Under the pieces are notes generated by a model that saw nothing but the letters and a program-made list of their open reading frames with translations, ran no database searches and was not told the DNA's origin. DNA of 64,000 nt from Leptidea sinapis (taxonomy: Eukaryota; Arthropoda; Insecta; Lepidoptera; Pieridae): positions 2,480,001 to 2,544,000 of the forward strand of contig NC_066311.1 in assembly GCF_905404315.1 (NCBI RefSeq). Direction: 5' to 3'. A program made the position numbers and the translations under genes. This document shows, in pieces, positions 31,777-43,219 of the stretch (position 1 is its first letter; each line of letters opens with the position of its first letter).

Positions 31777-32759
31777 GTAGGACAAACGATAATACCAGTT
31801 ATCTGATGATTATAAAGTGATCACTGCTGCCTACACTCTTTAGCCATTCAAGAGGAAATCACAGATGATTTTTTCTTTTAGCCTCCATAAGTTGTCCACA
31901 ACTGCTGAGCAATACGCACCTTTTTTTCGGTTTTTTCTTTTGTTCAAAAAGATGTCAACTTTAAAATGACATAGATTTTATATTCTTTTCGAATGGGGAC
32001 AGGTCCTTAAACATTTTGTCAATCTCCTTTGTATTGTCAACCTGCATTAATTATCTTCTGTACCGTGAATCTCTGAATCTGAATCCATAATCATGACAAA
32101 ACGTAAAAATAGTATGGTTGGCTGAGGTTGTATTTTAATTGAATTTATTCCGTTCGAGGATTTTTAAATGGGAACTAAAGGAATGATCTACAATTCAGAA
32201 ACTGTTTGGAGAATTTTGAAGAACACTGCTGTAATTGTCTGTCACTCTGTAATCGCAAAGTATTTTACTCTAGTCTCAGAAAACATTATCTTACCAAGTT
32301 AACAGTTAACCAAACAAATAAATTAACAGTTAATAAACCAAAAAGGTTGGTGGGGCCACAACAACTCAACTTATTTTTATAACAGCGCAAATATAAACCC
32401 GTTAGTGGAAGCTGTTCAAACAGCAAGGTATAAGTTCTTCAAGGCCAGTTGTTCAAAAAGAGATTCAAAGAGGTTCAAAGAGAGAATTCTCAGACTTTCC
32501 TAAAATTCATGGATGTGGGACGCCAAAATAGACAGATCTCCAAGTCATTGACTCGTGATATACGCCGCCATGGCACAAATTGTCTGAAGGTGGCCATAGA
32601 GTGTAACAAAGGCTCTAAAGTAATTGCACAAGTTTTGTCTATTAAGCAGAACCTACTAGACTATATTATTTATTACAAGATTATACCTATATACTAGTCT
32701 TCCTATATCTGAGTCTTCAGCCTGAAGACTCAAGAGCCAAATTAACACGACACAATACC
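31777..32759. other. Decayed repeat and AT-rich DNA
   Basis: 31777-31865 is a diverged piece of repeat family W (GGACAAACG, GTGATCACTGCTGCC). A short Arg/Lys-rich ORF at 32449-32697 has no recognisable features. Confidence 0.35.
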
Positions 32760-33475
32760 GAAGATATCCCAAATGTCAAGCTGTATGGCCCTAAAACAGA
32801 ACATGGACAAGACGAAAATCATGTCAAATGTCCATGTCGCCTACTACCTACCTACTCCCGTAACAAGTGGGAACTGTACTCTCAAAATTGTTGACGAGTA
32901 CGTCTACCTTAGACAAACAATCCAGAAGGCATGTCCAACTCGGATGGGCAGCGTTCGGTAAGCTCCGTAAAAATCTTGTCATATCTTGTCCCAAATACCA
33001 GTGTCTGAAGACGAAAGTTTTCAACCAGTGTGGGTTCTAGTGATGACTTACGCAGACTTGGTCGCTTATTATGGGCCTGATGAGAAAGCTCATGGTCGTT
33101 CAGAGATCACTGAAGAGGGCTCGGAGTTTCCTAGCAAGATTGAATCATAAATGAAGAGATCCGTAGGAGAACCCAAGTCACTAACATAGCCCAAATGATT
33201 GCAAAACTGAAGTGGCAGAGGGCAGGGCTCATAGTTCGAGGGACACTTGCGTCATTAAAGTCCTTGAATGGCGACCACGTACCCGAAGACGAAGTGATGG
33301 TAGACCCCCAGAAGATGGACCAGTAATATGATCAAGATCGCCGGAATACGAATACCGCGGAGCGCTACCCTCATACAATGAGGGTAGCGCTCCGGCGCGA
33401 TCATTATGAAGATCTTTGGGGGAGGCCATTGTCCAGCACTGGACGTGTTCCAGCTGATATGATGATGATGAAAGT
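32760..33475 (+). pseudogene. RTE-like LINE 3' region, decayed
   Basis: It reads NMDKTKIMSNVHV and KIVDEYVYL (after the RT domain), then fragments of the RARSFLARL / IAKLKWQRAG / VLEWRPRTRRRS conserved end, in several frames. The C-terminal motif IKIAG is interrupted by a foldback at 33358-33394 and coding resumes as SLGEAIVQHW in another frame. Dead copy. Confidence 0.7.
33358..33394. repeat. Foldback microduplication 1 (17-bp arms, 3-nt loop)
   Basis: CGGAGCGCTACCCTCAT (33358-33374) and its exact reverse complement (33378-33394) are separated by ACA. It splits a LINE coding motif. Confidence 0.9.
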
Positions 33476-33479
33476 AGCA

Positions 33480-34265
33480 TGAGATTATCTGCAGTTTATC
33501 ATTACATAAATTCCTTAGCCATTTGAAATAAACGCTGTTTTTATATCTATATTATACTTTATATGAAATGAAATGAAATTTATTTATTGCGTCGAATACA
33601 GTATATTTTATAGATCTTAAATTTATTGTAATGTCTTCTATTCGGCTAATTTAAATTAGCATGGAAAAAGTTTACTTAAAATTTAAAAAATCCAGGAGTC
33701 CAGTAAATCGTTTCTGTGGTAACCTTTAACCTATAATCTTTACCCTCACAAACATTTTGTAAAAATACAAGATTATAACTATATAAATGCACGACTTACG
33801 AATTATAACTATCATTTATTTGAACGCAAGAAATTCGTTTGTAACAAATATTATAAACTAAGCTGAAAACATATCTAAGCTAAACGCAAGCTTGTAGCTT
33901 TTAACTAATCTATATACACTTTATATTATGCTGTCAACAAGTCATGCAATATTGTGTTAAGTACAAATAGTATCTTCGAGTAAGCGCGTTATGCATTAAG
34001 TAAACTGCATAAGTTTCGTCGCGATAAGCACGCTCTGAGCTGAATTGTAAGTTTAAGGAATTATTTGCCTTTTAGCTTTGATCCTTTGTGTATATTCCTA
34101 TGTTACGAGATGGTTTGTCGTTTTGTACTGAAGAACTAAAGATTTTTTTTGTAAGATAGTTTAAGTACACTATATTTTATGGTGCAAAGCCGGTAACATG
34201 GTCAGGATCTTCATGGTTGGTCATTGTTGTGGGCGTTGAAAACGACAGCAAGTAAAACACAGTCT
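33480..34265. other. AT-rich intergenic DNA
   Basis: No feature I can support. Confidence 0.4.
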
Positions 34266-34402
34266 TGTTTATGAAAATAAGGTACGAGACGAGCCGGACG
34301 TTCAGCTAATGGTAATTGATACGCTATGCCCATTACAATGCAGTGCCGCTCAGAATTCTTGAAAGACCCAAAAATTCTGAGCGGCACTACAATTACGCTC
34401 AA
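34266..34402 (-). repeat. SINE-like repeat family S, copy 5 (truncated)
   Basis: Inverted, from the A-rich end through the CAGTGCCGCTCAGAATTC block; about the last 140 bp of the family. Confidence 0.75.
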
Positions 34403-34599
34403 TCCAATGCTGAACATTTTTGAAGCCTACAATGTTCTTTCTGCCATGTGAAGTGTTCGAGATAGATTGCGCAGAATCAATATCGGCACTATGAATGTCT
34501 ATAGATGGCGCTGATAGATGGCGCTAGTACCATAATGTATGTACTTAAACACGCGCCTTAAGTATTTGTTTAGATATTAAGACTATATTTAATAGCACA

Positions 34600-35512
34600 A
34601 AGGGGGCATCGGTGAACGTGGGCAAAACCCAGGCGCTCGCGACCGGGAGTGTGCTCACAGGCCAGCATAGGTTGCAGCTAAACGTACAGGACATTGCGTG
34701 GTCCCCGACGGTAAAGTACTTCGGGGTCACCATCGACCGCCGGCTCAACATGAATGAGCACGTCACGAAGACCATCGCGTCAACAAACGTCGCGATGGCC
34801 TTACTTCGTCCAGTGCTCTCCTCAAGCCTCCCTCTGAAGGTGAAGGTCTTAGTGTACAAGACCCACCTACGCAGCCGACTTACGTACGCGGCGCCTGCAT
34901 GGTACGCGCTCGTGAGCCAAACTAATCGGAAAAGGCTTCAAACCAAGATTCTTCGTAGCATCACGGGCGCACCATGGTACGTGAGGAACCAGACAATTCA
35001 GAGGAAATAAGAGTCGAGAGCCTGGACGGCTTCATTTCTCGTCTCGCCGTCAACATGTTCGCGCGTGCCGACGCGTCCGATCTCCATCACCTGCGAGATC
35101 TGGCCCCCTGGCACGCGCGACCACCTGACGGCCGCCGCAATCCGCGCGATCTCGTGCGGGACGAGGATGAAGAGTAACGTGTTTGCGCCCGGCCCGACTG
35201 ATTGCCCTCCTTCTTCTTCGGGGCTGATTGCCAGGGTCCGCGCAAACCGGCGATAACTCACCGGACTTGACACCAGAGCTGAGGGAACAGGCGCTTCCTC
35301 AGCTCCTAAGATTACCACAAAGGGGAGCATCCGCTCCCCGACAAATGACACCATCTAAAGCGAAGAAAAGGACAGCAGGGAGCAATCGCTCCCACCCCAA
35401 TGACCTGCCCGTATCCACGAGCGGCGAGTGAAATCTGCTGCAGGGGACAAGAAGTCCCGATCAGCATTCCCCCACCACGCCCTCGCAAGCGCGGCGAGAG
35501 AAGACCAAGACG
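34600..35512 (+). pseudogene. Jockey-like LINE family E, copy 1 (ORF2 end plus 3' UTR)
   Basis: Starts within ORF2 at NVGKTQALATGS and runs through SPTVKYFGVTID and GAPWYVRNQTIQR, with a frame loss near 35008, to the end of ORF2 at about 35177. The 3' UTR has several GC hairpins and ends near 35512. The next LINE copy starts directly after it, head to tail. Confidence 0.8.
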
Positions 35513-37191
35513 AAAAGGGGGGCATCCGCGCCGAGAGCTGGGAGGAAACGATTGGCGAGGCCGCAGATGATGTATCAGTTCTTCATCGTCTGTGCCGCCA
35601 AATCACAAACCTAGCGCCCCCAGCTCGTCCGCTGCATCATCCCGACGGAGCCTTGAGACACGAAGCGGCAGAGCGTGCCCACATCTTCGCCGAACACCTT
35701 GAATGCCAGTTCCAGCCGAATCCAACTGACGACGTATCGCACGTGACAGCAGTTGAGAGAGACGTTGCCGAATATCTAGAACGGCCGGTAGAGGCACTAG
35801 AAGATGCGGTGTTCTTCTCCCCAACTAAAGTGAGAAGCTATATCCTTCGGATGAGGCCCGTAAAAGCCCCGGGCGCGGATGGTATCACAAACGCCGCCCT
35901 GCGTCATCTGCCGCGTCAAACCATCGCGGCGATGACGCGACTCTTCAATGGCATCCTGCGCTCGGGGTACTTTCCAAATATCTGGAAGGAAGGCCTCGTC
36001 ATTATGATCTCGAAGCCGGGGAAAGACACCGCACTAGCACATAGCTACCGGCCTATCACTCTACTGGCGACCCAGTCTAAGATATTCGAATCTCTCCTGC
36101 TGTCACTCCTAAGACCCTACATAGAGCTTAGGGAAGAACAGTTTGGATTCCGCGCTGAACACAGCACCACGCTCCAGCTGTCCAGCGTACTTCACACCCT
36201 CACCGCTTCTCTCAACAAAAGAGAGAAAGCTGTGGCAGTATTCCTGGACATGGAGAAGGCGTTCGACCGTGTTTGGCATACTGGACTCGTGCACAAGTTA
36301 GCTGCAACCTCGACGCCTCCCCGCCTGGTGAGGATAGTTGCCAGCTTCCTTGAAAACCGTCGGTTTCGAGTAAGGGAAGATGCCATTTCAGCTTCCAAGA
36401 TTATCTCTGCTGGCGTACCGCAGGGGAACTGTCTGTCTCCCCTGCTGTACGCAAAATACACAAATGACATCCCGCTCGAACCGTCGGCGACTCTGGCGCT
36501 GTATGCAGATGACGCGGCGTATATTACATCATCACTCAACCTGACGCACGCCGCCGTGAAGATGCAGCGCCAGCTGGACACCCTGCCAGAATGGCTCAAG
36601 AAGTGGCGGCTATAGGTGAACGTGGGCAAAACCCAGGCGCTCGCGACTGGGAGTGTGCACACTGGCCAGCATCGGTTGCAGCTAAACGGACAGGACATTT
36701 CGTGGTCCCCGACGGTAAAGTACCTCGGGGTCACCATCGACCACCGGCTCAACATGAACGAGCACGTCACGAAGACCATCGCGTCGACAAACGTCGCGAT
36801 GGTCTTACTTCGTCCAGTGCTCTCCTCAAGCCGCCCTCTGAGGGTGAAAGTCTTGGTGTACAAGACCCACCTACGCAACCGACTCACGTACGCTGCGCCT
36901 GCATGGTACGCGCTTGTGAATCTAACTAACTGGAAAAGGTTGCAAACCGTGCAGAACAACATCCTCCGCCGCATCACGGGCGCACCATGGTACGTGAGGA
37001 ACCAAACAATCCAGAGGGACCTAAGAGTCGAGGGCTTGGACGACTACACTCATCGTCTCGCCGTCAACATGTTCGCGCGTGCCGACTCGTCCGATCTCCA
37101 TCATCTGCGAGATCTGGCCCCCTGGCACGCACGGCCACCTAACAGCCGCCGCTACCCGCGTGATCTCGTGCGGGATGAGGATGAAGAGTGA
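35513..37191 (+). pseudogene. Jockey-like LINE family E, copy 2 (RT domain to ORF2 end)
   Basis: 5'-truncated ORF2: VKAPGADGITN, SYRPITLL, FLDMEKAFDRVWH (motif A), GVPQGNCLSP (motif B) and LYADDAAYI (catalytic YADD near 36502) are in one frame. A TAG at 36613-36615 interrupts WRL/VNVGKTQ, and the frame continues to TGA 37189-37191 ending DLVRDEDEE. Apart from this stop the visible RT looks intact, so the copy is fairly young. Confidence 0.88.
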
Positions 37192-37715
37192 CGTGTTTGC
37201 GCGTGGCTCGGCTGATCGCCATTCCTCTTCTTCGGGGCTGATCTTCAAGGCCCGCGCAAACCGGCAACAATCACCGGATCTGAGCTGAGGGAACAGGCGC
37301 TCCCTCAGCTACAAAAATATGACCACAAAGGGGGGCATCCGCTCCCCCAACATATATACCATAAATTTAAGAAGACGACCGCAGAGAGCAACGACTCTCA
37401 CCCCCAATGACCCGCCCGTTTCAACGGGCGGCGAGTGATCCTTGCTGCAGGGGACGAAAAGTCCTGATCAGCATTCCCCCACCGCGCCCATGTGGGCGCG
37501 GCGAGAGAAGACCACGACGCGAGGGGGGCATCCGCTCCCCCAACATATATACCATAAATTAAAGAAGACGACCGCAGAGAGCAACGACTCTCACCCCCAA
37601 TGACCCGCCCGTTTCAACGGGCGGCGAGTGATCCTTGCTGCAGGGGACGAAAAGTCCTGATCAGCATTCCCACACCGCGCCCATGGGGGCGCGGCGAGAG
37701 AAGACCACGACGTTA
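37192..37715 (+). repeat. LINE family E 3' UTR with 193-bp tandem duplication
   Basis: Two units (37331-37523 and 37524-37715) each hold stem-loops: GGGGGCATCCGCTCCCCC, CCGCCCGTT-TC-AACGGGCGG (9-bp stem) and CCGCGCCCATGTGGGCGCGG. Copy 1 has the same block once in diverged form. Such a compact stem-loop array is unusual and probably contributes to template recognition (inference). Confidence 0.75.
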
Positions 37716-38047
37716 GTTAAGAAGGCTAGTAACCAGTATTAATAGGCTGGAAGCTGGAAACTAGAATCGTATATTATTTATTAATAGTAATATTAAATAA
37801 AGTCATAATATCTAAACAAATACTTAAGACGCGTGAAATAATAATTGCGTAATTCTTTCTGCCATGTGAAGAGTCTCACTTGTAAATCTCGCAGCAAAGA
37901 GGTTTTATTTCAACTTTTTCTAAGGATACCAGGTTTGATTTTAGATGAATGAGTAGCAACATCTGACCAATGTTTTGATTGGCTCCAAGTTCATGTTGTA
38001 TTTTTAAAAAATACTTTTAGAGTTATTTGAATATTTAGTATATTCTT

Positions 38048-38296
38048 CGGCGCGTGTTTCTGCCGTGAAGCAGTTATGTGTAAACATTGCTGTGTTTCGG
38101 TCTGAATGGCACCGTAGCTAGTGAAATTACTGGGTAAATGAGACTTAACATCTTATGTCTCAAAGTGACGAGCATAATTTAAGTGCCGCTCAGAATTTTT
38201 GGATTTTTCAAGAATGCTACATTGTAATGGGGAGGGCGTATCAATTACCATCAGCTCAACGTCTTGCTCGTCTCGTCCCTTATTTTCATAAAAAAC
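38048..38296 (+). repeat. SINE-like repeat family S, copy 6
   Basis: Lacks the first ~60 bp; starts at the GTTTCTGCCGTGAAGCAG block and ends CATAAAAAAC. Confidence 0.8.
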
Positions 38297-38759
38297 ATTG
38301 TAAGTTACGTTTAGTCACAATTCACTCTATGTCTAAGTTTAAATCTCGCATCCCTTTCATTGATACAAATAAAAATTTGTGTCGATACGGTATGGTTTAT
38401 GATCTTAAGAGGGGACCCGGGTCAAGCTTAATTTGAAAAATAGGTATTTGAAGAAACTATTGTTGTCGCGCTGCGCTCGAAACAACGATCTATGTGTGCG
38501 TGAATAGCCCGTGTTTTGTATGAGTAATCGCTCGCTCATACTTAGCTTTTGACCCTGTCTATTGATACACGGATTTGTAACGTTGCTATACTTTGACTCT
38601 GCTCGCACTCGGCTTGTGAATCGGATTTTAAGTAATTATTTTCACTACCTACTGAAATATTTATGTATCAATATATATTTTAAATCTTTAATATCTTCAA
38701 AAATATTCATATATTCATATACACGCAACCACAAATATATATGCCCAATCTATATTACT

Positions 38760-38955
38760 GATTACTGCTGTATTGCTGAAATTAGCTTCGTAAATAAGCT
38801 ATTTTTCCTCGTAAATAGTAAAGGATAAAAAATTGTTATTGTGGGTTATCACTAAGAGATAGACATACACCTACCATCGCGCACTTTTTCCTCGAACAAC
38901 AGTGTGTTCATTTACGACATAATATTAGAAAACTCTAAAATTATCAGTGTTTCTC
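38760..38955 (+). repeat. Interspersed repeat family X, copy 1
   Basis: Shares CTCGTAAATAGTAAAGGATAAAAA, GGGTTATC and CTCTAAAATTATCAGTG with 51470-51715. Its continuation (CGCATCAATATCC, GACAGCGGGA) is displaced to 39487-39553 by an RTE-like LINE end. Confidence 0.6.
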
Positions 38956-39470
38956 TACTATCATCATCATCATTATCATTCAGCTGGAAGACGTCCACTA
39001 CTGTTACAAACAAATGTTGACAAATTACCTCCAACGCCATGACGATCGGTCCAGCGATGCCCTCATCACACCTGTTCCGCACCATATGGGGGGCCTACCA
39101 ACACTATATCTTATCTCCCTCGATTATGTAAAATTTTAAATTCTTATAGCGTAGCTGATATTGATATATTTGCTGATTCCTTAGCCAAATTCCGCAAGAC
39201 TATTTGCATCAACATTGGTAATCTTTAATAATGTTATAATTGGAAAATTGGTGTAACTGTGTAAAACTCATTTATTAATATAAAAAAAAAAAATTAAATT
39301 TGTAACTTATTGTATATAATACCTAAAATTAATTACTTCTGTGCATGCTGTGTTTATTTGTAAGTAATCACTACATTTAGTTCCTAGTTTTTAGTTCTAC
39401 TTTTCTATATTTGTGTGTATTATTGTAAGTGATTGTAAATAAACCTAACAAATAAATAAAGAAATAAATA
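38956..39470 (-). repeat. RTE-like LINE end and AT-rich tail inside repeat X
   Basis: CATCATCATCATTATCATTC and GACGTCCACTACTG at its start resemble the inverted RTE-like ends at 29216 and 41066. The rest, to about 39470, is AT-rich with TAAATAAA-type runs. Confidence 0.45.
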
Positions 39471-39841
39471 TCTTCTATCTATTAAAAACCGCATCAATAT
39501 CCATTACGTAGTTTTAAAGATCTATGCATACATAGGCACAGACAGCGGGAACGACTTTGTCGTGATGTTGATACGAGAACATTTTACATACAATCATCAA
39601 TGTAAAATATATATAAATATTCAAATAGTGTATAATAAAAACCTAAATTTGTAAAAAAGTATAAATAAAACGTTTGTGGAAGGAATATGGGGTAGGTTTC
39701 TGTTCAGGAAATGGATAATCACAGCTGAGTAGTATCAGATGGTTCTTGGGCAAAACATTCATACAAAAGTGTATGTAGCTCAGCGCTCGGTGCTGCATTG
39801 TTGGACTACAAAATAAAAAGTAACTGACACTGGTGATGATA

Positions 39842-40572
39842 ACAAATTCAAATTCAAATATTTTTATTCAAAATAGGATGTGAAATCACTTATTGAAAGT
39901 CAAAAAACTACCACCCATTCCAAAATGAATGCCTCAGGCTTGAGAAGAATGGGCGCAACAAACTCAGCGGGCTTTTTTTTTCATCAAAAATATGTTTCCC
40001 AATTAAAGTAACATTTACAAAGTAACAAAGTAGCATTGTACAATTAGACTTATTATTTAATAGCCTGAGCCAGGGCGGTCGCTCCATTCACAATCTGTGG
40101 TATCATTAAGAAAGTCATTTACGTTATAGTAACCTTTACCACACAAACGTTTTTTTAACAATTCTTTTGAAAAACGTAATTCTTTTGTTTTGAATATTTT
40201 CTGGGATCCTGTTGTAAAAGCATATACATCGCCCCACAACAGACTTGTTAACTCGACTTAGTCGAGTAGTAGGCATTATTAGCTTATGTCTGTTCCTGTT
40301 GTTAACATTATGGTTATGACAGTTTCTGGCAAATTCACTTATGTGCCTATGAACATACATTACATTATCAAGAATATATTGAGAAGCAACAGTCAAGATG
40401 TTAATTTCTTTGAATTTTGCTCTCATTGATTCTTTAGGGCCTAGGTTATAAATAGCGCGAAAAGCTCTCTTCTGCAGCACAAATATTGTATTAATATCGG
40501 CAGCGTTGCCCCACAGCAATATACCAAAGGACATAATACTATGGAAGTAAAAGTATACAAGTCGCAACAATG
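39842..40572 (-). pseudogene. CR1/jockey-like LINE family K, C-terminus and 3' UTR
   Basis: The minus strand encodes YFYFHSIMSFGILLWGNAAD and QKRAFRAIYNLGP, ending in KRIVKKTFVW at 40136. The last residues are frame-shifted by a base gained in a T run relative to 11319-11522. The 3' UTR runs to 39842. It is the longer version of the pieces in the duplication units. Confidence 0.8.
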
Positions 40573-41065
40573 TAACTAGGTCGGCTAGAATAAGAGCCTG
40601 TTACGTGATATGTCTCCTCTAAAAACTAAAGAGCTTCAACACACTACAATTGATCAGAGTGATGATGAATTGTAGGCTTTAGAGAGGCGCAAGAGTATAA
40701 TTGCGTAAAATTTTGGAAAAGTTTTGTTAGCTACGAAAAAAAACCTTAATTATTGCGGAATTATTAAAGTCATTGTTATACTCCCAAATCTTTATTCCGT
40801 ACTATGTACGGTACTACTATCGCATGTTCGTAGTAAACTGGACTGGACAATGTCAAAAACGGGATATTCAGGGATAAATAAAATATTGCTTATCAATATT
40901 ACTCCTGATTGCCTAATAAATGATGATTCCACTGTGGTAGTAAAATACAATATAATATTGAAAAAATTAATACGAAAGATGGAATAGAAAATGAAATTAC
41001 TGATTTTTGTACACTTCACAAAAAAAATGTTAAAATTGAAAATAATTCACAATTATTCTTTATCA
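40573..41065. other. AT-rich intergenic DNA
   Basis: No gene or repeat that I can support; a 75-87 codon frame on each strand around 40800-41000 looks fortuitous. Confidence 0.35.
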
Positions 41066-41128
41066 TGTTTCATTATCATCAACATCAGCCAGAAGAGGTC
41101 CACTGCTGGACAAAGGCCTAATGTTTTA
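41066..41128 (-). repeat. RTE-like LINE terminal fragment
   Basis: CATTATCATCAACATCAGCC then GAGGTCCACTGCTGGAC, the inverted end of an RTE-like LINE (last residues plus start of tail). Confidence 0.55.
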
Positions 41129-41143
41129 TCATTTCAGTTATCA

Positions 41144-41455
41144 TGTTTTTTTTTTATTGAATAGGAGGACAAACGAGCGTACGGGTCACCTGGTGTTAAG
41201 TGATCACCGCCGCCCACATTCTCTTGCAACAACAGAGGAATCACAAGAGCGTTGCCGGCCTTTAAGGAAGGTGTACGCGCTTTTTTTGAAGGTACCCATG
41301 TCGTATCGTCCCGGAAACACCGCACAAGGGAGCTCATTCCACAGCTTTGTAGTACGAGGGAGAAAGCTTCTTGAAAACCGCACTGTGGAGGACCGCCACA
41401 CATCCAGATGGTGGGGATGATATTCTAACTTGTGGCGTGTCGTGCGAAGGTGAAA
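41144..41455 (+). repeat. Interspersed repeat family W, copy 2
   Basis: Starts in a T-run and AATAGGAGGACAAACGAGCG, continues TCACCTGGTGTTAAGTGATC and ends near CATCCAGATGGTGGGGATG. GC-rich for the window. Another copy is at 44965-45260. Class not determined. Confidence 0.7.
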
Positions 41456-42316
41456 TTATATTAAACACAGTCAAAATTATATTAAATTATTTATGGAGCC
41501 CTAAGGAAATCACTTTATGAAATAATTGAAAAAGATGACGGATCTATGCTTTCGCATGGAAGCAAATCTAGAAAAATTTCTGCGAATGCCTGCTACCCGA
41601 ATAGATTGACAGTCGTATTCCAAAAAATTTACCTGTAGGGGGAAGAGTAGAAATAACGATATGGCAAATTACTTAATTATTTGAAAAATAACTATATTAT
41701 TTTTTGTGTGTAATAATAAGCACCTCCTTTTTACATACGTATTTTATTTTAGTATGTGTACATTACCTATATATCAAAATAAGTATATACATTATCGGTT
41801 CATGAGTTGAACAATCACAGTCTACCTACTCAAAATCTCAACTCCACATCGCTGATGGAAGCAGCTGTGATTTATCAAATTCAAGTTCAATTTCACCCAG
41901 CTGCGTGTCAGTGGAAACGCGCCCTTATACTTGAGGTTGCGTGCACTTGCATTGATTTATTTTATATAAACTAATATTCTATATAATCAATCATCAGTCA
42001 CACACTACATACTATGCATCTCACATTCAAATTGTCCAGAAATAAATTTTACTAAATCGACAAGCAGACCCATAGTATCTGGGCGATACACTATATATTA
42101 TGTGCATGACTCATAAGTTATATTCCGGACTGGCCAACCAACGCACCTCTCCTCCAGACTTCCCCTGTAGAGTGCGATAGGATCAAATGCAGCTCAGACC
42201 GATTTTACCTACAAAATTTTGACTAAATAGCGGTTTCGTATTCCCCTGTTTGCCTCTACAATATTGAACCTACAAAAAAATTTTTTAATACAATATTTTC
42301 AGGAAGAACGAGTCTG
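41456..42316. other. AT-rich intergenic DNA
   Basis: No gene supported. The acceptor-like TATTTTCAG at 42302 is discussed under rejected items. Confidence 0.35.
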
Positions 42317-42468
42317 TGTCGGTACGTTTTCCTTTTTTCTTAAAAACCTTTTAAAATTGTTACGTATTCGTCTGAACAGGGCGGTATTAAAATGGCATTT
42401 TTTACGATGTTTGAAGAGTCATATTTTCTTTTGTCGTTAGTTAATAAAAAAAACAAAACGTACCGACA
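42317..42468. mobile_element. Small MITE with 14-bp perfect TIR core
   Basis: TGTCGGTACGTTTT (42317-42330) is matched inverted by AAAACGTACCGACA (42455-42468), and similarity continues into adjoining T/A runs. It is 152 bp with no ORF. Confidence 0.7.
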
Positions 42469-42693
42469 TAGCTTTAGCATATCTTGATTATGTGACAAAA
42501 AATCTCCTCTCTAGAAGTATTATCCAGGGAGAAAAAAGGGGAATACGTTTGTATGGAATAACGCTGCTAGCGTCCCCTCTTAAGATTTTTATTCGCCAAT
42601 ACAGAACAAAGTTATAATATTTTCTAAAAATGTGTAAATTTTTTTTTATAATTAATAACCCTTATTTCTAGGATTAATTACACGAATAAAATT

Positions 42694-42765
42694 TGAAAGC
42701 AAACGACCTCTCGCTTTCCGTGCGAGCGCTCTTCCCACTGAGCCAAACGTTCGAGTGACGTATCG
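42694..42765 (-). repeat. tRNA-like SINE head, minus copy
   Basis: Minus strand: TGGCTCAGTGGGAAGAGCG (A box) then GCTCGCACGGAAAGCGAGAG, a tRNA anticodon-arm-like hairpin. The B box is lost. It forms an inverted pair with the next feature. Confidence 0.6.
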
Positions 42766-42804
42766 TTGATAAAACTTGTATGTTTTGTTCAACTCTCGAA
42801 CTCG

Positions 42805-42880
42805 ATTCATCACTTGAACGGTTGGCTCAGTGGGAAGAATGCTCGCACGGAGAGCAAGAGGTCGTGGGCTCGAGGACCGC
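42805..42880 (+). repeat. tRNA-like SINE head, plus copy
   Basis: A box TGGCTCAGTGGG (42823-42834), an anticodon-arm-like GCTCGCACGGAGAGC, and a B-box-like GGCTCGAGGAC (42867-42877). It is probably the pol III promoter part of a tRNA-derived SINE, not a working tRNA gene, since the acceptor stem is missing. Confidence 0.6.
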
Positions 42881-43123
42881 ATCATTCATAAATTTTGTTT
42901 TCAAATCTAATTTGTATAAAATTTTTATCAGACATGTACCACGAAAACATTACGGGTTTATCGGGGTACAGAGAGCATTTAATTAAGCTTTAAAACATAG
43001 TTAGATTTTCCTCTTACATAACAAGGTTTCACATTGAAATGACAGAGCCTTGATATTTTCCGCTATCACGATTATAGTGGTATTATATGACTTAGCAAAT
43101 AAACATAATCTTTTAACTTTCAG

Positions 43124-43219
43124 TTAGAAGTTCAACCACAGAATTTGGAAGCGGAAACTCTTACAAAGTTTTCATTTCAATTTCCGCAAGATCGGGACTA
43201 TTCTTTCAATGATTATTAA
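43124..43219 (+). CDS. Possible host terminal exon
   Basis: An acceptor (TTTTAACTTTCAG, ending 43123) is followed by 31 codons in one frame ending FQFPQDRDYSFNDY and TAA (43217-43219). AATAAA follows at 43250-43255. The layout acceptor, coding, stop, poly(A) signal fits a last exon. A second frame is also open for most of the exon, so phase is uncertain, and no partner exon was found upstream. Confidence 0.35.
   Translation, partial: LEVQPQNLEAETLTKFSFQFPQDRDYSFNDY

Larger units (their letters stand above)
34548..37840. mobile_element. TIR-bounded element carrying nested LINE copies
   Basis: About 45 bp at 34550-34598 (ACGCGCCTTAAGTATTTG ...) recur inverted at 37783-37837 (... CAAATACTTAAGACGCGTG). 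Between them lie two LINE copies. Outside, a 19-bp direct repeat TTCTTTCTGCCATGTGAAG occurs at about 34436 and 37853. This fits a MITE or foldback element invaded by LINEs. Confidence 0.65.

Noticed and set aside
42303..42321. A 19-nt microexon (acceptor TATTTTCAG, donor-like GGTACGT) upstream of the exon at 43124
   Set aside because: The donor-like sequence is part of the terminal inverted repeat of the MITE at 42317-42468, so the match is probably fortuitous.
42805..42880. A functional tRNA gene
   Set aside because: A-box and B-box-like sequences are present, but no paired acceptor stem is seen and the minus copy lacks the B box; a tRNA-derived SINE is the better reading.
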